Part shown: positions 1-9,727 of the stretch, piece by piece
Numbering within the stretch: position 1 is the stretch's first letter
Layout: each line of letters starts with the position of its first letter
NCBI GenBank assembly: GCA_905221605.1
Contig: CAJNDS010000001.1
Span: 1,232,025-1,296,024, forward strand
From: Symbiodinium natans
Lineage: Eukaryota > Sar > Dinophyceae > Suessiales > Symbiodiniaceae
Length of the DNA stretch: 64,000 bases
Direction: 5' to 3'
Notes under the pieces: generated by a model
What the model was told of the DNA's origin: nothing
The model's database searches: none
Seen by the model: the letters and a program-made list of their open reading frames with translations, nothing else
Translations under genes and position numbers: made by a program

Positions 1-640
1 GCCATAAATCCTCCAAGCGCACCCTTTTCTCATGAAACCCGAAACCCCTAAACCCTAAAACGTAATCCCGAACAAGACCTAAGGAATCTTACCTGAGTCA
101 CCGTGGGAAACCCAAACCCTCATGCAACTTCTTGAATATTGCTGAGCAAGGGAGCCCATAACCTGAACCCTGCTCCCTATCGAAGACTCTTCAAAGCTAT
201 ATGTAGAAGCATCCTCCCAAACCCTAAACCCAAAACCCTAACTCTAACCCCCTAAGCCCCATACCCCATAAACCCGCCCTGAACCAACTTTAAGACCCCA
301 AACCCTAAACCCTAAACCCTACAAACCCCGAACCCGACATACAACCCTAAACCCTAAACCCTAAACACTAACCCTGAACCCTAACCTACCCTAAAACAAA
401 ACCCCTGGCCTTGCGAAGCCAACCAGCGGCACACAGCTACACCTCAGAGGCTCGGGTGTGAGATGGGCGTTGAGGGTTTGTCGGGTTTGTAGGGTGAGGA
501 GTTTAGGGCCTGTAGGATTGAGGGTTTAGGGTTCAGGGTTTAGGGCTTAGGGTTTAAAGTTTAGGGCTGAAGTTTAGGGTTCAGGGTTTGTAGTATCTTG
601 GGGGCTTAGGGCTTTGAAGGCCTTAGGGGCTCAGGGTTTC
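1..640. repeat. Degenerate telomere-like arrays, C-rich then G-rich
   Basis: CCCTAAA-type heptamers with many one-base variants run to about position 375, then the orientation flips to TTTAGGG-type from about 480. The 80-base island at 395-470 between them is open on the plus strand but shows no recognisable motif. No gene is seen here. Confidence 0.8.
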
Positions 641-698
641 TAGGCATGTCTTCCGTTTGTCAACCCCGGACCGGAGCTGACCAGTTTCCCCCACTGAC

Positions 699-871
699 CT
701 CGTCCAGTGTCCAGGCTACCGTGTGAGTGTTCATGAACGTTGTGAAGGTGGTGGGGGACACACCATCTAGGTTGCGCAGCAACACCAAGAGGATCCATGG
801 CCGCTCGCCGGCGTTGGGGTGTCCGGCCACGAACCCCAGGACGTTGTCCCGGACCTCGTGGCACGTGGTTC
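699..871 (-). CDS. Internal exon, unknown protein
   Basis: The minus strand reads about 57 codons without a stop, including the stretches HEVRDNVLGFVAGHPNAGER and PWILLVLLRNLDGVSPTTF. The exon is bracketed by a plausible acceptor (gcagcag before GAACC) and a donor reading GTCAGT. There is no start codon, as expected for an internal exon. Codons are G/C-rich at third positions, unlike the flanking repeats. I do not recognise the family. G-type degenerate repeats lie on both sides. Neighbouring exons of the same transcript could not be joined with confidence. The opposite-strand frames across the interval look like shadows. Confidence 0.5.
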
Positions 872-879
872 CTGCTGCC

Positions 880-1412
880 GCGGCCCATATCCGGGTCCGT
901 AGGCCTTGGTGGGGTGGGTTTGCAGGATTTGTAGGGTTTCATTGGGGTTTCACTAGGGTTTCATTAGGATTTCATTAGGGTTTCAGTTTCAGTAGGGGTT
1001 TCATTACGGTTTCATTAGGGCTTGTGGGGCTTCGGGTTTACAGGGTTTGGGGCGTAGGGCTCAGGGTTTGCATGGTTTGCAGCTTTCACAGGGGTTCAGG
1101 GTTTATGGGTCCGACAGGGTGTAAGGGTTGCGGTTGGAGGGATTTAGGGTTTACAGTGTTTTGGGTTTTGGGCTTACAGGACTTTGGATCTACATGTCGG
1201 TGGGCGGAAGGTTTAGGGTTTCTATGGGCAGTCATTTAACTGAGGGTCTAGATAGGGTCATGGAGCCATGGGGCTTAGGGTTGAGGGTTTACGGTTAGGG
1301 GAGCTAGTAGAATGTCTTCAGGGTTTTCGGGTTTAGGGTTTAGGGTTCCGTAAACCCTAAACACTAAACCCTAAACCCTAAACCCTAAACCCTAAACCCT
1401 AAACCCTAAACC
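880..1412. repeat. Degenerate G-rich repeats, then C-rich heptamer array
   Basis: Around 930-1020 the repeat becomes a longer variant built on GGGTTTCATTA. From 1020 to 1350 it is strongly diverged TTTAGGG-like sequence, followed by CCCTAAA units at 1352-1412. Short open frames here are repeat translations and no gene is supported. Confidence 0.7.
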
Positions 1413-1418
1413 GCTCAC

Positions 1419-1466
1419 TCTTGAGGGGCCTCCCCAGACCTTCTTTCCCTGCCCATGCTTGCGTGC
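1419..1466 (-). CDS. Candidate 16-codon micro-exon
   Basis: A 48-base minus-strand island has a strong pyrimidine-rich acceptor (ttttttcaaag) and a consensus donor GTGAGC. It encodes about 16 residues (ARKHGQGKKVWGGPSR in one frame). It sits between a CCCTAAA array on its left and a TTTAGGG array on its right, the same arrangement seen around firmly supported exons. The splice signals are good. The reading frame is not fixed by anything else. Confidence 0.35.
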
Positions 1467-1714
1467 CTTTGAAAAAATTCGCTACGCACAGTTTAGGGTT
1501 TAGGGTTTGGGGTTTGGGGTTTAGGGTTTAGGGTTTAGGGTTTAGGGTTTAGGGTTTCGGGTTTCGGGCTTCGGGCTTCGGGCTTCGGATTTCGGGTTTC
1601 GGGTTTCGGGTTTAGGGTTTAGGGTTTAAGGTTTAGGGTTTAGGGAGCTGGGGTGTGCGGCAGCTACAGTTGTGCTTTCCTGTGTTTCCAGGGCTTGCGC
1701 AGGTAAGATTTGCA

Positions 1715-1806
1715 TTGGGATGTTCCCCCTTATAGTAACAGTCCATAAGGGGGATTATAGTATCCCCAAGTACAATCCCTATTAAGGACTGTTAGTATAA
1801 GGGAAG
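1715..1806. mobile_element. MITE family A, copy 1 (right end truncated)
   Basis: The left end TTGGGATGTTCCCCCTTATA and the internal pair AACAGTCC ... GGACTGTT form an inverted repeat. The right end stops at GTATAAGGG and lacks the final GGAACATCCCAA seen in the copy at 49821. A GTAAGA donor-like sequence lies just upstream at about 1702, so the element may sit inside an intron. No target duplication is visible because the right end is missing. Confidence 0.6.
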
Positions 1807-2840
1807 CTTTACGTCATGTCCGACAGACCTCTACCAAACCCTAAACCCTAAACCCGGGGCCACCTTCGACGTTGTGCAAGCGCGGACGGCTTCAAGGCCC
1901 AATTTGACCCAGGGCCCAATTTTGACCCTGTTCTACTAATTGCTTAACTAATTTTGTGTTTTGGGTTCTTAAGCAAGTAGAAGTGTTGGTAGCCCCATAT
2001 TGTTTCCGATGCTTGTTCCGGCTCGGGGCTCAGTCCTCTGCTGCATGCGAGATGAGTGCTCAACCCTAAAACCTAAACCCTAAACCCCTCAGATGCCTCC
2101 CCTACGTCCGTAAACCCCTCAACCCTAAGCCCCGAAGCTCAAACCCCCAAACCCAAAACCCTAAACCCTAAGTCTAAACCCGCAACCCGAAACAACAAAT
2201 TTCAACCCCTGGGACACCCCACTGCCACCCATGGCCGCGAAGTGTCCGGCGTCACCTGGGTTATCTCTTCGGGGTTTAATCAGGGTTAAAGGGCTTAAGG
2301 GTTTAGGGTTTAGGGTTGCTTGGGGTCTAGGGTTCAGCGTTTAGGGGTTTACGGGGTCATGGCCTTGGGGTTCAGCTTTTAGGGGTTTACGGGCTTACGG
2401 CCTTGGGCGCTTATAGGGGCTTCGGGGCTTAGGGGTTTAAGGGGCTTAGGGTTCTCCAAGCACCCCTTAGTGACAAGCCGAAGGCTACCTTGCGAGATGG
2501 AAAATCAGTAAGGGCAGCTCAAAGGGTACTTGGGGGACAAGGTAGGGGGTTTGGGGTTTTAAGGTTTAGTAGTCCATAGGGTTTAGGGTGATAAAACGTA
2601 TCGTGGTTGGCGGTTTTTGCGGCAGTGGGCGTGGGAGTTTGCCCAGCTTGCCCCAGCTGTCCGAAAGCCATGTACATGAACCCTGTAAGTATTCGAGAAC
2701 AAATCTACCACGTCGTCAGTCCAATGTGAGACACCCTGAACACCCTCCCCTAAGGCCCCCTAAACCCTTAAGCCCAAACTCTACATCCCCAATACCTAAA
2801 GCTCTAAACCCCCCCCCACTGCCTCCCCCTAAACCCAGCA
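1807..2840. repeat. Mixed C- and G-rich heptamer tracts and unassigned islands
   Basis: C-rich tracts occur at 1835-1855, 2063-2200 and 2740-2830, and G-rich tracts at 2280-2460 and 2545-2590. The islands at 1860-2060 and 2590-2740 contain no motif I recognise. Confidence 0.6.
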
Positions 2841-2844
2841 GGTT

Positions 2845-3135
2845 CTTGCATGCTACGCTCCAGCGCGCCGGGTAGCAGCGTTCTCCCTGGCTGAAATGGA
2901 AGCTCCAGAGCGCCGGGTAGCAGCGTTCTCCTTGGCTGAAATGGAAGGGCGCACGGAGGAGGGCGACAAATCGCGTTGGCCGCGTAAATCCGAAAGTTCT
3001 TCCTTCCTGCAGCACGTCCTGTTTCAGCCGCAGCGCATACTACCACTTGCTCTTCGTGTCTGCAGGCGCCGCCTCGTCACGCTTCTATCCTCCGACGCGA
3101 TTTGGCCGGTGCGTGGTCATGCCCACGCGCATGTT
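2845..3135 (+). CDS. Candidate exon with 15-residue tandem duplication
   Basis: The plus strand is open for about 95 codons after a possible acceptor at acccagcag (about 2840). The frame contains two adjacent copies of a 15-residue unit, APARRVAAFSLAEME and APERRVAAFSLAEME, encoded by a 45-bp tandem duplication that keeps the frame. A basic/acidic stretch (EEGDKSRWPRKSESSS) follows, then a hydrophobic segment. No family was recognised. The downstream limit is uncertain, and the last third may already be intron. Confidence 0.4.
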
Positions 3136-3219
3136 AGGTGTAACATATAGGGGTCGCCAGAATTGCTATAGTATACGATTCCTGTTTAAGTACCCAAGTG
3201 GGGTTATCATTGGGATATA

Positions 3220-5330
3220 AGTACCCCAAACCCTAAACCCTAAACCTTAGACCCTAGACCCGGGACCCCAGACCCTAGACCCTAGACCCTAGACCCGAGA
3301 CCCGAGACCCGAGACCCGAGACCCTAGACCCTGGACCCTAACCCTGTGCAGTTATAATTGGGCTACTAAGTAAAATGAACCTCCAAGTAGAGGAACCTAT
3401 GATTCCACCAGTTGCCCGACCCACACTGGCCGTCTCGGAGGGGCGCTACACCTAAACCCTAGACCCTAGACCCTAAACCCTAAACCCTAAACCCTAAACC
3501 CTAAAACCCTAAACCCTAAACCCTAAACCCTAAACCCGAAACCCTAAACCCTAAACCCTAAACCCTAAACCCTAAACCCTAAATCTCTGATCCATGCCCT
3601 TGGTGCCCTGACAGTCCCAGGCATTCCGCGCGCCCAGGTCTGCCCGGAGCTCCAATAGTGCCTGAGGGCTCCAGGGGCTTTAATCAAGGGTTTAGAGATT
3701 AGGGTTTAGGGTTTCGGGCTTAGGGTTTAGGGTTTAGGGTTTAGGGTTTAGGGTTTAGGGTTTAGGGTTTAGGGTTTAGGGTTTAGGGTTTAGGGTTTAG
3801 GGTATAGAATTTAAGGGTTTAGGGTTTAGGTTTTAAGGGTTTAGGGTTTAGGGTTTAAGGGTTTAAGGGTTTAAGGGTTTAAGGGTTTAAGGGTTTAAGG
3901 GTTTAAGGGTTTAAGGGTTTTAGGGTTTAAGGGTTTAAGGGTTTAAGGGTTTAAGGGTTTCAGGGTTTAAGGGCTTAAGGGTTTAAGGGTTTAAGGGCTT
4001 AAGGGTTTAAGGGTTTTAGGGTTTAAGGGTTTAAAGGTTTAAGGGTTTAAGGGTTTAAGGGTTTAAGGGTTTCAGGGTTTAAGGGTGTAAGGGTTTAAGG
4101 GTGTAAGGGTTTAAGGGTTTAAGGGTTTAAGGGTTTAAGGGTTTAAGGGTGTACGGGTTTAAGGGTTTAAGGGTTTAAGGGTTTAAGGGTTTAGGTCTTT
4201 AACAAAGGGTTTAGGGGCTTCAGGGTTTAGGGCTTTAGGATGCTTCAGGATTCTCAGGGCTGAAAAATAGAGTTTAGGAGTTGGGGGTTTGAGGGTTTGG
4301 GGTTTGGGGTTTTAGGGTGTTATGGATTGGGGTTCAGCGTTTAAGGGCATGAGGGTTTAGGGTGTTTAGGGTTTTCGCGTTTAAGGTTGTAGGTCGGATT
4401 TTATGGTTGAAGGCTTGGGGTTTGCGGTTTTAGGGTTTTATGGCTTCAGGATTTTAAGGTTTTTAGGGTTTTAGGGTTTTAGGGCCGAGGGTTTAGGAGG
4501 TATCTGACGGGCTCTTCGACCTCTTTAGCTGTGCCAGGGCTTTCGGTTTTGAAGGCTTAGGGTTTAGGGTTTAGGGTTTAGGGTTAAGGGTTTAGGGTCT
4601 AGGGTTTAGGGGGGTGCTTTGGGGCCTTCGGGTCGTAGAGGTTCGGGCCTTCGAGGTCTAGGGCTTTAGGGGTAAAGTATGCCCCTCAATCTTAAACCCT
4701 AAACCCTGAACCCTTAACCCTAAAACCTAAACCCCAAACCCTAAATCCCAAACCCTAAACCCTAAGCCCTTTGAATCCTCTTTAGGCAAGTAAAGCATCT
4801 TGGCGTCTTAGCGGAGGGCTTGGCTGTACCCCACCCATAATGCGGTTGCTTGGCTCACATTGGCCGCCCCTAGCCTATACCTCTTAAACCCTCAACCCTA
4901 AAACCCTCAACCCTAAACCTTAAACCCTAAACCCTAAACCTTACAACCTAAACCCTAGACCCTAAAACCCTAAAACCCTAAAACCCTAAAAACCTAAAAA
5001 CCTAAAACCCAGAACCCTAAAACCCAAAAACCCCAAAACCCCAAAACCCCAAAACCCCAAAACCCCAAAACCCCAAAACCCCAAAACCCCAAAACCCCAA
5101 AACCCCAAAACACTAAAACCCGAAACCCTAAACCCTAAACCCTAAAACCCTAAAACCCTAAGACCCTAAAAACCTAAAACCCTAAAGCACTAAAGCCCTA
5201 AAAAACTAAAACCCTATAACCCTAAAACCCTATAACCCTGACACCTCAAAACCCTAAAACCCCAAAAACCCGAAAACCCGACACCCTAAACCCTAAAACC
5301 CTAAACCCTATACCCTAAACCCTAAACCCT
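3220..5330. repeat. Long telomere-variant arrays including octamers
   Basis: The tract holds CCCTAGA and CCCGAGA variants (3240-3340), perfect CCCTAAA (3450-3590), TTTAGGG (3690-3800), an AAGGGTTT octamer array (about 3840-4195), decaying G-rich sequence to 4690, then C-rich variants to 5330. The C-rich part includes an AAAACCCC octamer run at about 5030-5110. The islands at 3590-3690 and 4770-4880 may be exons; the latter has a short open minus-strand frame (AANVSQATALWVGYSQALR). Confidence 0.8.
3350..3402. repeat. CCTCCAAGTA interspersed repeat, copy 1
   Basis: The sequence TATAATTGGGCTACTAAG followed by GAACCTCCAAGTA matches copies near 7021, 43166 and 43987. It is a short interspersed repeat of unknown type and no coding sense is seen. 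Confidence 0.5.
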
Positions 5331-5341
5331 AAACCCTGAAG

Positions 5342-5393
5342 CCACAACAGGGGCACGGCCTGGCAGGTATCAAGGTGCCCGCCATAGCCTCTG
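5342..5393 (+). CDS. Possible short exon
   Basis: After an acceptor-like cacaacag the plus strand encodes GHGLAGIKVPAIASAG, ending before GTAGGG. The minus strand is also open in part, and the adjacent confident exons (the ankyrin gene) are on the minus strand, so strand assignment is uncertain. Confidence 0.25.
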
Positions 5394-5515
5394 CTGGTAG
5401 GGTTCAAGGGGGGTTTAGGGTTTAGGGCTTAGGGCTGAGGGCTTAGGGCTTAGGGTTTAGGGTTTAGGGTTTAGGGTTTAGGGTTTAGGGTTTAGGGTTT
5501 AGGGTTTAGGGCTTG

Positions 5516-8282
5516 CATGGCCGGCAAGGCGCTGGCAAGCATGAGCATCGTGCCGCCGTTGGTGGTCCGCAGGTTCACGAGCGCTCTCCTGGAAGGCCAA
5601 CACCCTCATGGGTTTCCCTACTTAGGGTTTAGGGTTTAGGGTTTCGGGTTTAGGGTTTCGGGTTTAGGGTTTAGGGTTTAGTGTTCAGGGTTCAGGGTTC
5701 AGGGTTCAGGGTTCAGGGTTCAGGGTTCAGGGTTTAGACCCTAAAGCCCTAAAACCCCAAAAACCTAAAAATCCTACACTGCCAAACCCCTAAACCCCTA
5801 GCTTGCGGCTTAGGGTCTTGGCCCGAAAATGCCCAGAGGAAAGAATCCGACTTTGGACTAAACCCTAATCCCCAAACCCGAAATCCTAAACCCCAAACCC
5901 TAAACCCTAAACCCTAAACCCTAAACCCTAAACCCTAAACCCTAAACCCTAAACCCTAAACCGCAAACCCCAATCCCCCAACCATAGGGGCGGCTCCTCT
6001 CCAGCAGAAGGCGCAGCACCTATCAGGAGCGCGAAGTAGGGAAGAAGTGGGGGGGGGGGGATCCTCAAGAAAGAGAACTCGATAGGGTTTAGGGTTTAGG
6101 GTTTAGGGTTTAGGGCTTAGGGTTTAGGGTTTAGGGTTTAGAGTGTGGGGTGTAGGGTGTCGGGTTTGGTGTTTGGGGTTTGGGGTTTAGGGTTCAGGGT
6201 TGTATCTCCACCTCCCCCCTAGGGTATGAAGCCTTGAGCCCTTTAGGGAGTAAGGTTGAGGGTATAAAGTTTAGGGTTCAGGCGCCTAGGGTCTAGGCTC
6301 GAGGGTCTGGATTTCAGGGGCCGCTTTGAGATGCTTAGGATGCTGTGGCCGAGGTTGAGGATGGTTTGGTGCTTTCAGGGCTTGTTCGGTGTTGGGTTTG
6401 AGCTTGAGAAGGAGACCCCCCCCCCCCAGCACATGCCGGGTTTAGGGCCTAGAAGTGTAAATGCCTCCTCGCCATCAACCAATCACAGCACAAACTGACT
6501 TGACTTGTGTAAGTTAGCCATTGTCGCCTAAACCCTAAACCCCAAACCCCAAACCCCAAACCCCAAACCCCCCCCAACCCCAAACCCCAAACCCCTAACC
6601 TCCCAAACCCTAAACCTCCCAAACCCCAAACCCCAAACCCTAAACCCTAAACCTCCCAAACCTCTGAGCCCAACACTCCTTCACATTCCCAGGGAGCACC
6701 TGCGTCCGCCCGTGCCGGGCAGCCCAGTGGGCCGGTCCCCGGCCATCGCGGCGGCAGCACCTGGGGGGAAGGGCGGAACGGGCCCTAAACCCTAAACCCT
6801 GAGCCCTAAACCCTAAACCCTGAACCCCAAACCCTAAACCCTAAACTCTGAACCTTAAACCCTAAACCCTGAACCCTAAACCCTAAACCCTGAACCCTAA
6901 ACCCTGAACCCTAAACCCAAAACCCTGAACCCTAAACCCAAAACCCTGAGCCCTAAACCCTAAACCCAATTATCACCCTATTAGGGTACCGCAGGGGCTT
7001 GGAAGTGGATGAAACTACACTTCTACTTGCTAAGTACCCTGAACCTCCAAGTAATCCTGATAGTATCACACCTGCCGGCGTATCTTCCAGCTGAGAACGG
7101 GGATCGCACCATTGACGGCTGGTACTTCTACAGTGCGCAGGATACCCTTAGATAGCTCACCCTCAACCCTAAACACTACACCTCAAACCCTAAACCCTGA
7201 TATGCAGACTACACGAGGGGTTCCAGAATTGGACTCTGTAAGCCTACAAAGAGGATATTGTGTATGCGGAATTCCGAAATTGCCGCCCCCAAAAGAAAAC
7301 TAAACCACCCAACCCTGCACGCCAAAAAAAACCCTAAACCCCTAACCCTAAACCCTGAACCCCTAACCCTAAACCCTAAACTCTAAACCCTGAAGCCCTA
7401 AACCCATCCCAAACCCTAAACCCTAAACCCTAAACCCTGAAACCCTCAACCCTCAACCCCTAAACTCTAAACCCTAAACCCACCCAGAAAAAGCCAAGGC
7501 GCTGCACCCCCTGCGCCAAGGGGAGCCTCGAGAAATGCTTGTGTTCGAGTTGAAACTTCTTCCAAGGCCTCCCTGTAGGGTTTAGGGTTTGGGGTGTCGG
7601 GTTTGGAGTTTGGGGTTTAGGGTTTTTGGTTTAGGGTTTAGGGTTTAAGTTTCAAGGATAAGGGTCCCATCTCCTACTAATCGTGAGGGGATGGAGGCTT
7701 TGGAGTTTGGGGTCTAGGGTCTCTCGGGTTGAGGAGTCTTAGTGTGTCCCTGACCCCTTAAAAACCCTGAACCCCAAACCCTAACCCTAAACTCTTATGA
7801 GGAGAGGATTCTAGGGTCTTGAAATGCTGGTCTTTTGGGCTGTGACGTTGCGGACCGAAATCACAACGACTGCTTGGCTGAATACGCCTGTACATTGGGG
7901 GGATGTTGGAGGGGGTGAACCGAAACCCTAAACCCTAAACCCCAAACCCAACCCCGAGCCCGAAACCCCTGGAGCAAAATCCTTGATTCCAACCATAGAG
8001 AACCTCCGGTTTAGGGTGCACTAAACCTTAAACTCCGCACCCCGAAAACCGTAAACCCTGACACCCTACACCCTACACCCCACACCCTAACCCCTAACCC
8101 CTAACCCCCAACCCAAAACCCTAAACCCTAAACCCTAAACCCTAAACCCTAAACCCTAAACCCTAAACCCTAAACCCTAAACCCTAAACCCTAAACCCTA
8201 AACCCTAAATCCTACACTTCCGCCCCAGCAGCAAAAGCTCCACTATCTCCACGTGGCCGCCCCCTGCGGCCCAGTCGATTGC
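5516..8282 (-). CDS. Ankyrin-repeat protein gene, partial, multi-exon
   Basis: Four minus-strand exons encode ankyrin-repeat pieces. Exon 8218-8282 reads AIDWAAGGGHVEIVELLL. Exon 6700-6760 reads GRGPAHWAARHGRTQ. Exon 5983-6019 reads VLRLLLERSRPY. Exon 5516-5588 reads RALVNLRTTNGGTMLMLAS. Joining the last three restores a textbook ankyrin repeat (G..PAHWAARHG....LRLLLE....VNLRTTNG.T.LMLAS), which confirms strand and splicing. Donors include GTGCTC and GTGTAG; acceptors are ccccag and tgatag. Possible extra exons lie at 7486-7572 (EALEEVSTRTQAFLEAP) and about 7818-7890. Ankyrin repeats are protein-interaction modules, and the partner is unknown. Start and stop are not visible. In transcript orientation the introns carry TTTAGGG-type arrays first and CCCTAAA-type arrays last. 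Confidence 0.7.
7021..7056. repeat. CCTCCAAGTA interspersed repeat, copy 2
   Basis: TTGCTAAGTACCCTGAACC followed by TCCAAGTA lies inside an intron of the ankyrin gene. It is the same family as copies at 3350 and 43166. Confidence 0.5.
8100..8215. repeat. Perfect CCCTAAA array inside ankyrin-gene intron
   Basis: About 15 near-perfect CCCTAAA units abut the donor side of the 8218-8282 exon. On the transcribed strand this reads TTTAGGG. Confidence 0.9.
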
Positions 8283-8302
8283 CTGGGGATGCTGGGGTGT
8301 AC

Positions 8303-8660
8303 TACTTAGGGTTTAGGGTTTAGGGTTTAGGGTTTAGGGTTTAGGGTTTAGGGTTTAGGGTTTAGGGTTTAGGGTTTAGGGTTTAGGGTTTAGGGTTTAG
8401 GGTTTAGGGTTGCTTTAAGGCATAGGAGTGGTTTAGGGTTTTAGGGTTTTTGGGTTTTAGGGTTTTAGGGTTTTAGGGTCTGAGTGTTTTCGGCTTTTAG
8501 GGTTGTAGGGTTTTAGGGTTTTAGGGTTTTAGGGTTTGAAGGCTTGAGGGTTTGAGGGTTTGAGGGTTTGAGGGTTTGAGGGTTTGAGGGTTTGAGGGTT
8601 TGAGGGTTTGAGGGCTTGAGGGTTTGAGGGTTGAGGGGTTAGAGTTGCGGGCTTAAACGA
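8303..8660. repeat. TTTAGGG array followed by octamer variants
   Basis: About 15 perfect TTTAGGG units (8303-8410) are followed by GGGTTTTA-like and then GTTTGAGG octamer units (8540-8630). Confidence 0.9.
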
Positions 8661-9720
8661 TGGGGGATGTCAATGTGAGCCATGCAATGCAACCACATCA
8701 AGGGTGTGGTGCAACCACGACCCTAAACCCTAACCCCTTCGCCCCTGAAGCTCTAAATCCCTGAATCCCTAAGCCCTTAGGGTCTAGGTTTAGGGTTTAG
8801 GGCTTTGGACCATGTTTCTGTTGGGTGCCTTTAAAGGAAGTAAGGGACCATATTCAGGGCCCACGTAACCTACCCGATGAGTTTTGGGGTTCGGGGCTTG
8901 GGGGCTTGGGGGGGTTCAGGGGCTTTCGTCGTGTAGCATATGGCTAGTACACGAAAATACAGTAGAGTGTTGAAGTATAGACTATAGTCTACTATCATGT
9001 ATTCTTGTTTATGCTTTAGATTGTAGCATATTGACTATTCATAGATCCACAAATAGACAGGCATGTTGAATAGCTTAGTAGTTTATGGTCTGCTGTCACA
9101 AAATGGATAACTTTGGGGGGCTCCTATAACAAGAGACTAGCGCGTTTATTGGGAGGGGGGGAGGAGGTTATTGGAGGACCTCCTACATTGGGACACGCCC
9201 ATATTGGAGGTTCCTCCGAAAATGGTTTTGATTCCCAAGCTCTACCAGGTTTCGTATGGTTTGGGTTTATAGGGCTTGAGGTGAAGGTTTGGAGTTTAGG
9301 GTGTTCGGGGTTTGGAGTATCATTGCCAACAAGTTGCAAACAATGGCAAACACCTACACTTGTGGGTCTTTTGAAGTGTTGGAAGTAGAAAAACACCTAA
9401 AACCGTAAACTCTAAACCCTAAACCCAAAACTCTCAACCCTAATTCTGAAGTTCCTCAAGAGGAGGCCTGAACGACGACACCCTACTGCATCTCCTCTAG
9501 ACCCAAACATGTGCCCCAAACCCTAAACCCTAAACCCTAAACCTTAAACCCTAAACCCTAAAACCTAAACCCTAAACCCGAAGCCCTAAACCCGAAGCCC
9601 TAAACCCCAAGCCTTGAGCCTTCGAATCCTATGACCCCTATAGCCCTATAACACCTAAAGCCACAAAAAACGTGCAAGATCGGCTGTGCAAACGATCAAG
9701 CTCCTTGTCCAGTTGCAACC
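8660..9720. other. Non-coding interval with short heptamer tracts
   Basis: An AT-richer stretch at 8935-9110 and a GGAGG-punctuated stretch at 9113-9230 hold no recognisable motif. The overlapping plus and minus 90-codon frames at 9113-9396 look accidental. CCCTAAA tracts occur at 9400-9450 and 9515-9620. The island at 9450-9515 is open on both strands. Confidence 0.5.
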
Positions 9721-9727
9721 TCAGACA

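Noticed and set aside
640-978. Start-codon frames of 83 and 100 codons around 640-978
   Set aside because: The protein-like minus-strand exon frame at 699-871 has no ATG and is different from both.
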